Assembly (NCBI RefSeq): GCF_003202405.1
Contig: NZ_QJHL01000004.1
Coordinates: 434,001-498,000, forward strand
Reading direction: 5' to 3'
From: Flavobacterium hydrophilum
GTDB lineage: Bacteria; Bacteroidota; Bacteroidia; Flavobacteriales; Flavobacteriaceae
DNA: 64,000 bases
The notes beneath the pieces are model-generated. The model made no database searches and had not been told where the DNA came from. It was given only the letters and a program-made list of their open reading frames with translations. Shown here one piece after another: positions 52,708-61,144 of this stretch (the first letter of the stretch is position 1; each line of letters starts with the position of its first letter). A program made the position numbers and the translations under genes.

Positions 52708-53256
52708 ATGACTACAGATTTTAAACCCGTTTCTTCATCAAAAATTAGCATTTCAGAGTTAATGCTTCCGTCGCATACTAACTTTAGCGGTAAAATTCAC
52801 GGAGGTTATATTTTACAGCTTCTGGATCAGATTGCTTTTGCATGTGCTTCAAAATTTTGCGGTAATTATTGCGTAACAGCTTCTGTTGATACGGTGAACT
52901 TTTTAAAACCTATTGAAGTTGGTGAACTCGTAACAATGAAAGCTTCCGTAAATTATGTTGGACGTAGCTCAATGATTGTGGGTATCCGTGTTGAGGCAGA
53001 GCACATTCAGACAGGCGTGATTAAACATTGCAACTCGTCTTACTTTACAATGGTAGCAAAAGATAAAGAAGGCAAAAGTGTTCAGGTTCCGGGATTAATT
53101 TTAACCAATCTGGATGAAGTACGCCGCTTTAGAAAGTGTATTAAACAAATTGAAACCAAAAAAGAAATAGAAGAGCACGCCAGAGAAGCCAAGGTAAATT
53201 CAATCGAAGATCTGGCAAGTTTGGATAAGTATAATGTGTTGCTTGAAATAGGATAA
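52708..53256 (+). CDS. Acyl-CoA thioesterase, hotdog fold
   Basis: 182 residues. SELMLPSHTNFSGKIHGGYI with the His-Gly-Gly, DQIAFACASKFCG and ASVDTVNFLKPIEVGELVTM are the 4HBT/YciA-type motifs. It hydrolyses acyl-CoA thioesters in the cytosol. The C-terminal ~50 residues are charged helix. The chain length preferred is not readable. Confidence 0.88.
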   Translation: MTTDFKPVSSSKISISELMLPSHTNFSGKIHGGYILQLLDQIAFACASKFCGNYCVTASVDTVNFLKPIEVGELVTMKASVNYVGRSSMIVGIRVEAEHIQTGVIKHCNSSYFTMVAKDKEGKSVQVPGLILTNLDEVRRFRKCIKQIETKKEIEEHAREAKVNSIEDLASLDKYNVLLEIG

Positions 53257-53296
53257 TTTTCTACCTTGTAATAGTAATATTATAAATAAAAACAAG

Positions 53297-53692
53297 ATGG
53301 TAAAGTTTGGTTATACAATTTTATATGTAGAAGATGTAGAAAAGGCAATTACATTTTATGAAAATGCATTTGGCTTTTCAAGAAAATTTGTGACACCGGA
53401 AAATGATTATGGGGAATTAAGCACAGGAGAAACGACAATTTCATTTGCTTCAAAAAAACTGGCTTCACAAAATTTATCCGATGGTTTTATCGAAAGCAGT
53501 TTAGAAGATAAACCTTTTGCAATAGAATTAGGTTTTATAACAGATAATGTTGGCGAACTGGTGCAAATGGCGACTTCTTTCGGGGCTGTTTTAGTTTCAG
53601 AACCTAAACAGAAACCCTGGGGACAAATAGTTGCTTACATTAGGGATTTGAATGGGTTTTTAATTGAAATTTGTACAGCAATTCCGGAATAA
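53297..53692 (+). CDS. VOC-family (glyoxalase/bleomycin-resistance fold) protein
   Basis: 131 residues. GYTILYVEDVEKAITFYENA and PWGQIVAYIRDLNGFLIEIC are the two paired beta-alpha-beta modules, with the metal ligand Glu near the end (IEIC). It may be a lyase or a binding protein; the substrate is unknown. It lies 40 bp after the thioesterase gene. Confidence 0.82.
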   Translation: MVKFGYTILYVEDVEKAITFYENAFGFSRKFVTPENDYGELSTGETTISFASKKLASQNLSDGFIESSLEDKPFAIELGFITDNVGELVQMATSFGAVLVSEPKQKPWGQIVAYIRDLNGFLIEICTAIPE

Positions 53693-53747
53693 TTTATTTT
53701 AAAATATTCACAAATATTTAGCACAAAATCGACATCCTTATTACCAG

Positions 53748-53793
53748 AAATTCCGTAACTTTAAGTGTAATCATTTATTAGGTTACGGAATTT
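53748..53793 (+). terminator. Terminator after the VOC gene
   Basis: AAATTCCGTAAC pairs with GTTACGGAATTT (12 bp) over a 22-nt loop, with T after it. Confidence 0.72.
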
Positions 53794-53897
53794 TTCACGG
53801 AGTCGCCATTCGATTTTTTGAATCTGATCAATTTTAGTTTTTATCTTCTTCTTAAATCTAAAAACCGAATGACATAATTGTTTAATTGCTGACGATT

Positions 53898-54467
53898 ATG
53901 AAAAGAACTATTTTTTTTATTTTATTATTTACCGCATGCTCTATTATTGCTCAGGAAAAAATTACTACAAATAAGGCAATAATAAATTTTGAAGCTTCTG
54001 TGCCATTTTTTGAAGAGATTAAAGCGGTAAACAATTCGGTTATGATTATTTTAGACCCTAAAACAAGTACCTTATTATGTACTGTTGTAATGAGAGATTT
54101 TCGTTTCAGGCTGGATTTGATGGAAGAACATTTTAACGAAAATTATATAGAAAGCAATCGGTATCCCAAAGCTGTATTTAAAGGTAAAATTGCAAAATTT
54201 GACCTGAAAGATATGGATGAAATCGAAAAAGAATATATAATCAAGGGAAAGTTAACGATACGTGGAAAATCGAAAGATATTTTGGTAAAGGCTTTGTTGA
54301 AAAAAGTGAATGGCGGAATACAGATTAAGTCTGATTTTCCAATTTCAATTTCTGATTTTGATATTGAAATTCCCAACAGAATAGCGTCTAAAATTGCAAA
54401 AACAGTTAACACTGAATTAAACGGTGTTATTGGAAATGACGAAAAGATTCTTTTAACTTTAAAGTAA
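53898..54467 (+). CDS. YceI-like secreted protein
   Basis: 189 residues, signal peptide (FFILLFTACSIIAQ). The mature domain has NKAIINFEASVPFFEEIKAV, the YceI-type MEEHFNENYIESNRYPKAVF and YIIKGKLTIRGKSKDILVKA. YceI proteins are lipocalin-shaped and bind isoprenoid-like lipids in the periplasm. The ATG at 53898 is preferred to a TTG at 53886. Confidence 0.85.
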   Translation: MKRTIFFILLFTACSIIAQEKITTNKAIINFEASVPFFEEIKAVNNSVMIILDPKTSTLLCTVVMRDFRFRLDLMEEHFNENYIESNRYPKAVFKGKIAKFDLKDMDEIEKEYIIKGKLTIRGKSKDILVKALLKKVNGGIQIKSDFPISISDFDIEIPNRIASKIAKTVNTELNGVIGNDEKILLTLK

Positions 54468-54475
54468 AATTGAAT

Positions 54476-55387
54476 TTAAGAGATGCAATTTGAAAGCGCT
54501 CTTTCCAAATCTTCAAACTGAAATTTGAAACCTTCGTTTTTAATTTTTTCAGATGAAACCCTTTTTCCGGTCAGTACAGCAATACTCATTTCGCCCAAAA
54601 CTATTTTAAGTACAAAAGCCGGAACTTTAGGCAGCCAAATAGAATATTTGAATAAATTGGCAAGTGTTTTAGACAATATTTCGTTTGTAGTATTGTCTAA
54701 GACAGTTGCATTATAAGCACCTTTCATCTGTTCGTCCTCAATAGCTTTCAGGTAAATAGCACATAAGTCTTCAATATGAATCCAGGGTAAAAATTGATTC
54801 CCGGATCCTAATATGGTTCCAAAACCCATTTTAAAACCAGGTAAAAGTTTTTTTAGAAAACCTTCATTTCTTCCTAAAACAATTCCGGTTCTGATTTTTA
54901 TAGTTTTGATGCCCAGTGATTCAATTTTTGTAACAGCATCTTCCCAAATTTGGCAGGTAGTTCCTAAAAAATCATTTGCGACAGGAGTACTTTCTGTACA
55001 AATTTCATCAGAAGTTTCAGCACCGTAAATTCCAATTGCTGAAGCAGAAACAAATGCATTCAATGATTTATTATTTTTTTGTAAAACCGAATGAATAAGG
55101 TCAATAGGTTTAGTACGGCTTTCTAAAATGGCTTTTTTGCGTTTGGCTGTCCAACGCTTTTCTACAATTCCTTCGCCTGCCAGATGAATAACAAAATCAG
55201 CATTCAAAACTGCTTTTTCGTCAATATAATTACGGTCTAAATCCCATTTGTAATAGGTAACAGAATCAGTATTATTTCTGTTTGATCTGCTTAAAACAGA
55301 TACCGAAAAACCATTATCAATAAGCATCTTGGTAAGATATTTTCCAATGAATCCTGTTCCTCCGGTTAGCAATACGTTTTTAGTCAT
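54476..55387 (-). CDS. TIGR01777-type NAD(P)-binding epimerase-like protein
   Basis: 303 residues. GGTGFIGKYLTKML opens the extended Rossmann domain; FVIHLAGEGIVEKRWTAKRK and SASAIGIYG follow, and GAYNATVLDN is the C-terminal DUF1731 region entry. This is the SDR39U1/YfcH group, whose substrate is not established. It is convergent with the YceI gene. Confidence 0.88.
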   Translation of the reverse strand: MTKNVLLTGGTGFIGKYLTKMLIDNGFSVSVLSRSNRNNTDSVTYYKWDLDRNYIDEKAVLNADFVIHLAGEGIVEKRWTAKRKKAILESRTKPIDLIHSVLQKNNKSLNAFVSASAIGIYGAETSDEICTESTPVANDFLGTTCQIWEDAVTKIESLGIKTIKIRTGIVLGRNEGFLKKLLPGFKMGFGTILGSGNQFLPWIHIEDLCAIYLKAIEDEQMKGAYNATVLDNTTNEILSKTLANLFKYSIWLPKVPAFVLKIVLGEMSIAVLTGKRVSSEKIKNEGFKFQFEDLERALSNCIS

Positions 55388-55484
55388 AATAGTTTATCAT
55401 ATATTTAACAGTGCCTGCTGTTTAAGCTTTTATAAAGATACTTAAACATTGCTTACCTTTAAGGCGAATTCTAAATTAAAAAAA

Positions 55485-56147
55485 ATGGCTGCTAAAAAGA
55501 AGGTAATCAGTAAAGAAGATATCGTTTCAATATACATGAATGAAGTTTTGGAAAAAGGTCAAAAGCCAAAATCGGTTTATCATTTTGCCAAAGATAATGA
55601 TTTTACAGAGGCTGAATTTTATGCCTTTTTTGGAACGCTCGAAGGTTTGGAAAAAGAAATTTTCAGGTTGTTTTTTGTCAATACCGTTGATCTGTTACAT
55701 AAAAACAGCGATTATTTAGAATACGACATGAAAAACAAAATGCTGAGTTTTTATTTTACTTTCTTCGAAATTCTGACAGCCAATAGAAGCTACGTTTTAC
55801 AATCACTCAAAATTGACAGAAACCCGTTAAAAAATCTTGTCCAGCTTACTTCTCTCAGAGATAGTTTTAAAGAATACGTTTCTCAAATCCTGACGGATGA
55901 TTACAGACTTGAAGTTGAAAAACTGCAAAAGTTCCAGGAGAAAGCCATCCAGGAAAGCGCCTGGTTGCAATTGATGTTAACGATAAAATTCTGGAAAGAC
56001 GATGAATCTGCAGCTTTTGAAAAAACAGATATTTTTATAGAAAAATCAGTAAATGCTTCCTTCGAATTAATGAATGTAGCACCAATGAACCATCTGATAG
56101 ATTTAGGGAAATTTCTCTTCAAAGAAAAAATATACAGCAAATCATGA
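55485..56147 (+). CDS. TetR-family-like regulator, first gene of a five-gene operon
   Basis: 220 residues. The N-terminal HTH (YMNEVLEKGQKPKSVYHFAK, DFTEAEFYAFFGTLEGLEKE) departs from standard TetR. The C-terminal all-helical part ends with MNHLIDLGKFLFKEKIYSKS. It overlaps the next gene by 4 bp. In this position it probably controls the operon. The ATG at 55485 gives the best start. Confidence 0.78.
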   Translation: MAAKKKVISKEDIVSIYMNEVLEKGQKPKSVYHFAKDNDFTEAEFYAFFGTLEGLEKEIFRLFFVNTVDLLHKNSDYLEYDMKNKMLSFYFTFFEILTANRSYVLQSLKIDRNPLKNLVQLTSLRDSFKEYVSQILTDDYRLEVEKLQKFQEKAIQESAWLQLMLTIKFWKDDESAAFEKTDIFIEKSVNASFELMNVAPMNHLIDLGKFLFKEKIYSKS

Positions 56148-57451
56148 AAACAATCGATTATATCCCAACTTCAAAAATAGAGAGAGCCGGAAAACTCGTT
56201 CAGACCGGAGCTAAAATTGGAGTGAATTATGTTAAACATTATGCCGAAAAAATAGTCAATCCAGATTTGACCCGTGATAAACTCAATGAAAACAATGCCG
56301 AAGATATTTACGACGGACTAAAAAGCTTAAAGGGAAGTGCCTTAAAAGTTGCCCAGATGCTGAGCATGGACAAGAATTTTCTTCCTCAGGCGTATGTTGA
56401 GAAATTTTCGTTATCACAATTTTCTGTTCCGCCGCTTTCAGCTCCATTGGTTTTAAAAACATTCAAAAGTAATTTTGGAAAAACACCTTATGAAATCTTT
56501 GACGAATTCAATGCAAATTCCGTAAATGCGGCTAGTATTGGTCAGGTACATTTGGCTGTAAAAAATGGTAAAAAACTGGCAGTTAAAATTCAGTATCCGG
56601 GTGTTGCGAATAGTATTTCGTCAGATTTGGCTTTGGTGAAACCTATTGCGATAAGAATGTTTAATCTGCAGGGAAAAGATTCTGATAAATATTTCAAAGA
56701 AGTTGAAGATAAACTGATTGAAGAAACTAATTATCTACTTGAATTAAAACAAAGTCAGGAAGTTGTTAAAGCCTGCAGTAAGATCGAAAACATCCTTTTT
56801 CCGAACTATTATCCGGAATTCTCCTCAGAGAAAATTATCACAATGGACTGGATGACCGGAATTCATCTTTCAGAGTTCACGGCAAAAGATTTTGATCGTG
56901 AAACCGGAAATAAAATCGGTCAGGCACTTTGGGATTTTTATATGTACCAAATCCACGTTTTACGAAAAGTCCACGCCGATCCGCATCCGGGAAATTTTTT
57001 GGTTAACGAACAAAACCAGTTAATTGCGCTGGATTTTGGCTGTATGAAACAAATTCCGAATGAGTTTTATATTCCGTATTTCGAACTCATTAATAAAAAT
57101 GTCATTACCGATAAAGACCGTTTCAATGATAAATTATTCGAATTAGAAATTCTTCGCCCAGACGATTCGCCTGCAGAAATCGAATATTTTACAGAGATGT
57201 TTCATGATTTATTGTCGCTTTTCACAAAACCGTTTCAGGACGAAACCTTCGATTTTGCCGATGAGACTTTTTTCGAAAGCATTGCCAAATTAGGCGAGCG
57301 TTTCTCGAACGATACCAATCTTAAAAAAATGAACGGAAATCGTGGTTCCAAACATTTTATTTACATGAACAGAACTTTCTTTGGGCTGTATAATTTAATG
57401 TTTGATTTGAAAGCAAAAATTGTGGTTGACCAATTTCAAAAATACCAATGA
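56144..57451 (+). CDS. AarF/UbiB-family (ABC1) atypical kinase
   Basis: 435 residues. KGSALKVAQMLSMDKNFLPQ is the characteristic KxGQ-type helix; SIGQVHLAVKNGKKLAVKIQ is the nucleotide region. HADPHPGNF and IALDFG are catalytic and metal-binding. ABC1 proteins are linked to isoprenoid-quinone synthesis as ATPases. The 4-bp overlaps on both sides mark translational coupling. Confidence 0.9.
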   Translation: MKTIDYIPTSKIERAGKLVQTGAKIGVNYVKHYAEKIVNPDLTRDKLNENNAEDIYDGLKSLKGSALKVAQMLSMDKNFLPQAYVEKFSLSQFSVPPLSAPLVLKTFKSNFGKTPYEIFDEFNANSVNAASIGQVHLAVKNGKKLAVKIQYPGVANSISSDLALVKPIAIRMFNLQGKDSDKYFKEVEDKLIEETNYLLELKQSQEVVKACSKIENILFPNYYPEFSSEKIITMDWMTGIHLSEFTAKDFDRETGNKIGQALWDFYMYQIHVLRKVHADPHPGNFLVNEQNQLIALDFGCMKQIPNEFYIPYFELINKNVITDKDRFNDKLFELEILRPDDSPAEIEYFTEMFHDLLSLFTKPFQDETFDFADETFFESIAKLGERFSNDTNLKKMNGNRGSKHFIYMNRTFFGLYNLMFDLKAKIVVDQFQKYQ

Positions 57452-57729
57452 TAAAAGAAGAAATGACCGATCTGGAAAAAGACAGAATCATAGAAATGGC
57501 ATGGGAAGACAGAACAACTTTTGAGGCTATCTTTATGCAATTTGGATTGAAAGAACAGGAAGTTATCGATTTAATGCGAATCGAAATGAAAGCGTCAAGT
57601 TTTAAAATGTGGCGGGAACGTGTTCAGGGGCGGAAAACCAAGCATGAAAAATTGAGGGACTTTAAAGAGGGTCGTTTCAAATGTTCCAGACAAAGACAAA
57701 TAAGTCATAATAAAATTTCGAAAAGATGA
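57448..57729 (+). CDS. TIGR03643-type small protein
   Basis: 93 residues. LEKDRIIEMAWEDRTTFEAI and SSFKMWRERVQGRKTKHEKL match the TIGR03643 family of small helix-rich proteins. These are often near cryptochrome or photolyase genes in Bacteroidota. The function is unknown. It overlaps both neighbours by 4 bp. Confidence 0.85.
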   Translation: MIKEEMTDLEKDRIIEMAWEDRTTFEAIFMQFGLKEQEVIDLMRIEMKASSFKMWRERVQGRKTKHEKLRDFKEGRFKCSRQRQISHNKISKR

Positions 57730-58409
57730 GGAATATTCTAATCATCGGAGGAAGCAAAGGTATTGGGAATGCAGTTTTGCAGCAACAGTTAGAACGTAAT
57801 AACGTTTTTAATATCAGTCGAACCGAGCCAAATCTTACACATTCAAACCTGACGCATTTTAGTTTGGATGTTTTGCAGGATGAACTTCCTGAAATCGAAA
57901 ATATAGACACTTTAGTTTATTGCCCGGGATCGATTACTTTAAAACCTATTTCGGGTTTAAGTGTTGATGATTTCAGAACTGACTTTGAAATCAATGTCAT
58001 TGGTGCCGTAAAAGTGATTCAGAAATACTTGCCTCTTTTGAAAAAAGGTAATCAGCCTTCCATTGTTTTGTTCAGTACCGTTGCTGTAAAATTAGGAATG
58101 CCTTTTCACGCCAGTATTGCAACTGCAAAAGCAGGAGTTGAAGGTCTGGTAAAATCACTCGGAGCAGAATTGGCTCCCACAATACGTGTCAATGCAATAG
58201 CACCCACAATCACCGAAACTTCACTTTCAGCTTCCATACTGCGAAACGATCGTATGAAAGAAAATATGATGGAACGCCATCCCATGAAAAGTTATTTAAA
58301 ACCTGATGAAGTGGCTAATATGGTTGATTTCCTAATTTCTGAAAAGGCAAATTCTATTTCAGGTCAGATTTTCGAAATGGATTATGGCCTGGTGAGTTTT
58401 AAAATATAA
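57726..58409 (+). CDS. SDR-family oxidoreductase
   Basis: 227 residues. The cofactor motif is GGSKGIGNAV and the proton-shuttle region ATAKAGVEGL. The usual YxxxK is reduced: the position reads FHASIATAKAG, so the catalytic Tyr seems replaced (HASIATAK) while the Lys remains. The substrate is unknown. It lies third from the end of the operon by order and is followed 3 bp later by the DUF2867 protein gene. Confidence 0.85.
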   Translation: MRNILIIGGSKGIGNAVLQQQLERNNVFNISRTEPNLTHSNLTHFSLDVLQDELPEIENIDTLVYCPGSITLKPISGLSVDDFRTDFEINVIGAVKVIQKYLPLLKKGNQPSIVLFSTVAVKLGMPFHASIATAKAGVEGLVKSLGAELAPTIRVNAIAPTITETSLSASILRNDRMKENMMERHPMKSYLKPDEVANMVDFLISEKANSISGQIFEMDYGLVSFKI

Positions 58410-58412
58410 ATC

Positions 58413-59831
58413 ATGAAAATTCTCTTAACAGGCGCTACAGGTTATATTGGAAAACGTACTTTGCCTATTTTAGTAGCAAAAGGGCATGATGTAATTTGCT
58501 GTGTAAGAGATAAAAACCGATTTTATATTCCGGAAGATTTTCAACAAAAAGTACAGGTTGTCGAAGTTGATTTTTTAGATAAGGAAACTTTAGTAAATAT
58601 TCCGACAGATATTGATGCCGCTTTCTATCTTATCCACTCCATGTCTGGTTCTGATACGAATTATGATGAATTGGAAAGTATTTCGGCAACGAATTTCTCA
58701 GAAAGGATCAATCAAACACAGGCACAGCAAATCTTATATTTAAGCGGAATCGTAAATGATAAATCACTTTCTAAACATCTGTCTTCAAGAAAAAATGTCG
58801 AAAGCATTTTAGCTAAATCAAAAGTGCCTTTGACCACTTTAAGAGCAGGAATTATAGTAGGTTCCGGAAGTGCTTCTTTCGAAATTATCCGTGATCTGGT
58901 CAATAAACTTCCTGTCATGATTACGCCCAAATGGCTCAATACAAAATGCCAGCCTATTGCAATCAATGATGTATTGGAATTCCTTTCAAAATCGCTTTTA
59001 AATCCGCTTACTTATAACCAGAGTTTTGATATTGGAGGCCCGGATATTCTAACCTACAAAGAAATGTTACTGGCTTTCGCCGAAGCAAAAAATCTAAAAA
59101 GATATATTTTTACCATTCCGGTCATGACACCTAAACTGTCATCGTACTGGCTGTATTTTGTAACCTCGACCTCTTATAAACTCGCAACAGCCTTAGTTAG
59201 CAGCATGAAAGTTGAGGTCATTTGCAGTGATCATCGCATTAACGAACTTTTAGTCGTTCAGCCCATTCCTTACAAAGAAGCACTTTCGAGGGCTTTATCA
59301 AAAGTTGGGGAAGACAAAGTAGTATCAAGCTGGAAAGATTCCCTGATCAGCGGAAGGTTTAGCCAAAGCATTTCCAATCATTTAAAGGTGCCTAAAAAAG
59401 GCTGTTACATTGACCGAAGAAAAAAAGAAGTTCTGGATCGCGACTATACGATTAATCAAATCTGGTCGATAGGAGGGGAAACCGGCTGGTATTATGGCGA
59501 TTGGCTCTGGAGTTTCAGAGGTTTTATCGATAAGTTATTTGGTGGTGTAGGCTCACGTCGTGGACGAACCAATAAACATACTATTTATGCCGGCGATGCA
59601 CTCGATTTTTGGCGGGTTCTGTATGCCAATAAAAAAGAAGGAAAACTGATTTTATACGCCGAGATGAAACTGCCCGGCGAAGCATGGCTAGAATTTAAAA
59701 TCATTCACAATACTTTATATCAGGCGGCGACTTTTAAGCCAAAAGGAATCTTAGGAAAATTATATTGGTATTCCGTACTGCCTTTTCACGGCTTTATCTT
59801 CAACGGAATGCTCAATAAACTCATTAAGTAG
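58413..59831 (+). CDS. NAD(P)-binding Rossmann protein fused to DUF2867
   Basis: 472 residues. LTGATGYIGKRTLPIL opens an NmrA/SDR-type domain (~1-290). The C-terminal ~160 residues (QIWSIGGETGWYYGDWLWSF, PGEAWLEFKI, PFHGFIFNGMLNKLI) are DUF2867. Proteins of this double type lie next to TIGR03643 and quinone-like genes in Bacteroidota. The reaction is unknown. The dispersed repeat begins 3 bp after the stop. Confidence 0.88.
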   Translation: MKILLTGATGYIGKRTLPILVAKGHDVICCVRDKNRFYIPEDFQQKVQVVEVDFLDKETLVNIPTDIDAAFYLIHSMSGSDTNYDELESISATNFSERINQTQAQQILYLSGIVNDKSLSKHLSSRKNVESILAKSKVPLTTLRAGIIVGSGSASFEIIRDLVNKLPVMITPKWLNTKCQPIAINDVLEFLSKSLLNPLTYNQSFDIGGPDILTYKEMLLAFAEAKNLKRYIFTIPVMTPKLSSYWLYFVTSTSYKLATALVSSMKVEVICSDHRINELLVVQPIPYKEALSRALSKVGEDKVVSSWKDSLISGRFSQSISNHLKVPKKGCYIDRRKKEVLDRDYTINQIWSIGGETGWYYGDWLWSFRGFIDKLFGGVGSRRGRTNKHTIYAGDALDFWRVLYANKKEGKLILYAEMKLPGEAWLEFKIIHNTLYQAATFKPKGILGKLYWYSVLPFHGFIFNGMLNKLIK

Positions 59832-59833
59832 TT

Positions 59834-59917
59834 TCAGGAGCTAATTCCAGCTGTACACTCTATCTTTTGTGGCGAACCCCGCCACAAAAGGATGCCGTTT
59901 CCATCTGGGCTAGGGCT
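59834..59917 (+). repeat. Dispersed flavobacterial hairpin repeat, copy 2
   Basis: Same orientation and nearly the same sequence as 9006-9089. The centre is CTTTTGTGGCG / CGCCACAAAAG. It lies at the boundary between the conserved operon and the accessory cassette region. The 306-bp gap before the next gene holds this repeat and a possible first recombination site. Confidence 0.87.
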
Positions 59918-60006
59918 TTAGTTTTCATAAGAGCTTTTTTTATTACAGGGCATCCAATAAAAATTACATATCATGATTTGTAAATATTTATTTATACATT
60001 CGTAAA

Positions 60007-60094
60007 TAACTATTGTATGTACTATCAGATATATACCCACAATATGATGGCTTTGTATGATTTCATCAGACATATATACAAGTTATGCCTAACC
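60007..60094 (+). other. Possible first attC-like site (weak)
   Basis: An imperfect palindrome, TATTGTATGTACTATCAGAT against ATCAGACATATATACAAG. It ends in GTTATGCCTAACC at 60082-60094, which is the complement of GGCTAGGCATAAC at 60855-60867 (12 of 13 bases). The arms are weaker than those of the later sites. It may be the left limit of the array. Confidence 0.35.
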
Positions 60095-60137
60095 TTACCG
60101 CATAGAACGCAGAAAACAGCAAAAACAAACATTCAGA

Positions 60138-60860
60138 ATGTATAAAATACTAAAAGCTTTTCGTCAAGATCTTTTCATATTATTTATAATTAGCATCTCG
60201 CTAATTTTTATAATGGAATTTTTTTTAACAAACATTCCTGAATTTTTTGACGGAGGAGCAACATTAGGAATAATAATTTTAAAAATATGCTATTCCATAA
60301 TGGCATCAATTATATTTTATTTTTTTGCAGTACATTTAAAAGATTATAAAAAACGTAACCAAATTTCACCTCTTTTAAATAAATATTTTAAAAAATTAAA
60401 ATCAATTAAAAACGTATGGCTATCAGAATTATATTTTATTGCAACATTTCAAAGTAAAGGTAAATTAGATTGGCCTGGATTGGAAGCTCTAATTACGGAT
60501 TATTTTCCTAGCTCAGAAGAAATAGAAAAATTAGCTAAATATACTCCACTTAATGAGACCAGATCCTCAATAGATAAAAATTGGATTTATAGAACTTATA
60601 GGCTGAAAAATCAGATTGAAACTCTTTGTGAAGAAATTTTACGATTAGACATTTACTTGAAACCAAATGAAATATCTCTAATTATGGAATTAAAAACTTG
60701 CGATTTGTTCTCAAAAATTGCAGTTCATAAATTTTCTTTAGATAATGGCAATAATATAGCAAATGAAAATATTAGTTTTTTATCCCCTGAATTAGAAAGC
60801 TTTTTAAATTTGTTTGAGAAAATTGAAACAGAAATAATATTGGAAACTAAAAAAGGCTAG
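60138..60860 (+). CDS. Cassette gene 1: two-helix membrane protein of unknown function
   Basis: 240 residues. Two N-terminal helices (LFILFIISISLIFIMEFFL and LGIIILKICYSIMASIIFYF) are followed by a helical cytoplasmic domain of ~160 residues rich in Leu and Glu. I recognise no family. The codon usage is very AT-rich. The stop codon lies within the inverted repeat GGCTAGGCATAAC that pairs with 60082-60094. It is followed by an attC-like site. Confidence 0.65.
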   Translation: MYKILKAFRQDLFILFIISISLIFIMEFFLTNIPEFFDGGATLGIIILKICYSIMASIIFYFFAVHLKDYKKRNQISPLLNKYFKKLKSIKNVWLSELYFIATFQSKGKLDWPGLEALITDYFPSSEEIEKLAKYTPLNETRSSIDKNWIYRTYRLKNQIETLCEEILRLDIYLKPNEISLIMELKTCDLFSKIAVHKFSLDNGNNIANENISFLSPELESFLNLFEKIETEIILETKKG

Positions 60861-60992
60861 GCATAACATACGCTACAAGCAATTTGGGTATTAGGCTTAA
60901 TTTGAAATTCGTTTTGTATTTGGAAGATTTGGCAAATCCGAAGACAAGGTTTAATTTAGTCCCAAACTGCTTGTAGCGCGAGAACGTCAGTC
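60861..60992 (+). other. attC-like recombination site 1 (132 bp)
   Basis: The arms CGCTACAAGCAATTTGGG (60871-60888) and CCCAAACTGCTTGTAGCG (60961-60978) pair at 17 of 18 positions. The outer boxes are GCATAAC and GTCAGTC. The inner part contains GATTTGGCAAATCCGAA (60926-60942), which recurs in site 3. The length is the same as site 2 within one base. Confidence 0.65.
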
Positions 60993-61098
60993 TGTGAAAA
61001 AACCTCTTCAAATTTAGAAAGTATTCGGAGAGCCACCGGAGAAAAATCTCAAATATGAGATTCTCAAGACGTTGATTTTAGTTTTTTCACAGACTGAC
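60986..61098 (+). repeat. 113-bp palindromic element with perfect 18-bp arms
   Basis: GTCAGTCTGTGAAAAAAC at 60986-61003 is exactly complementary to 61081-61098. Inside is another palindrome (ATCTCAAATATGAGAT). It directly follows site 1 and directly precedes GTTGTAGAC, the start of cassette 2. It may be a cassette that has lost its gene, or a small inserted element. Confidence 0.7.
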
Positions 61099-61144
61099 GT
61101 TGTAGACAATTTTGGACACCACATAAATTTAAAATCATAATCGT

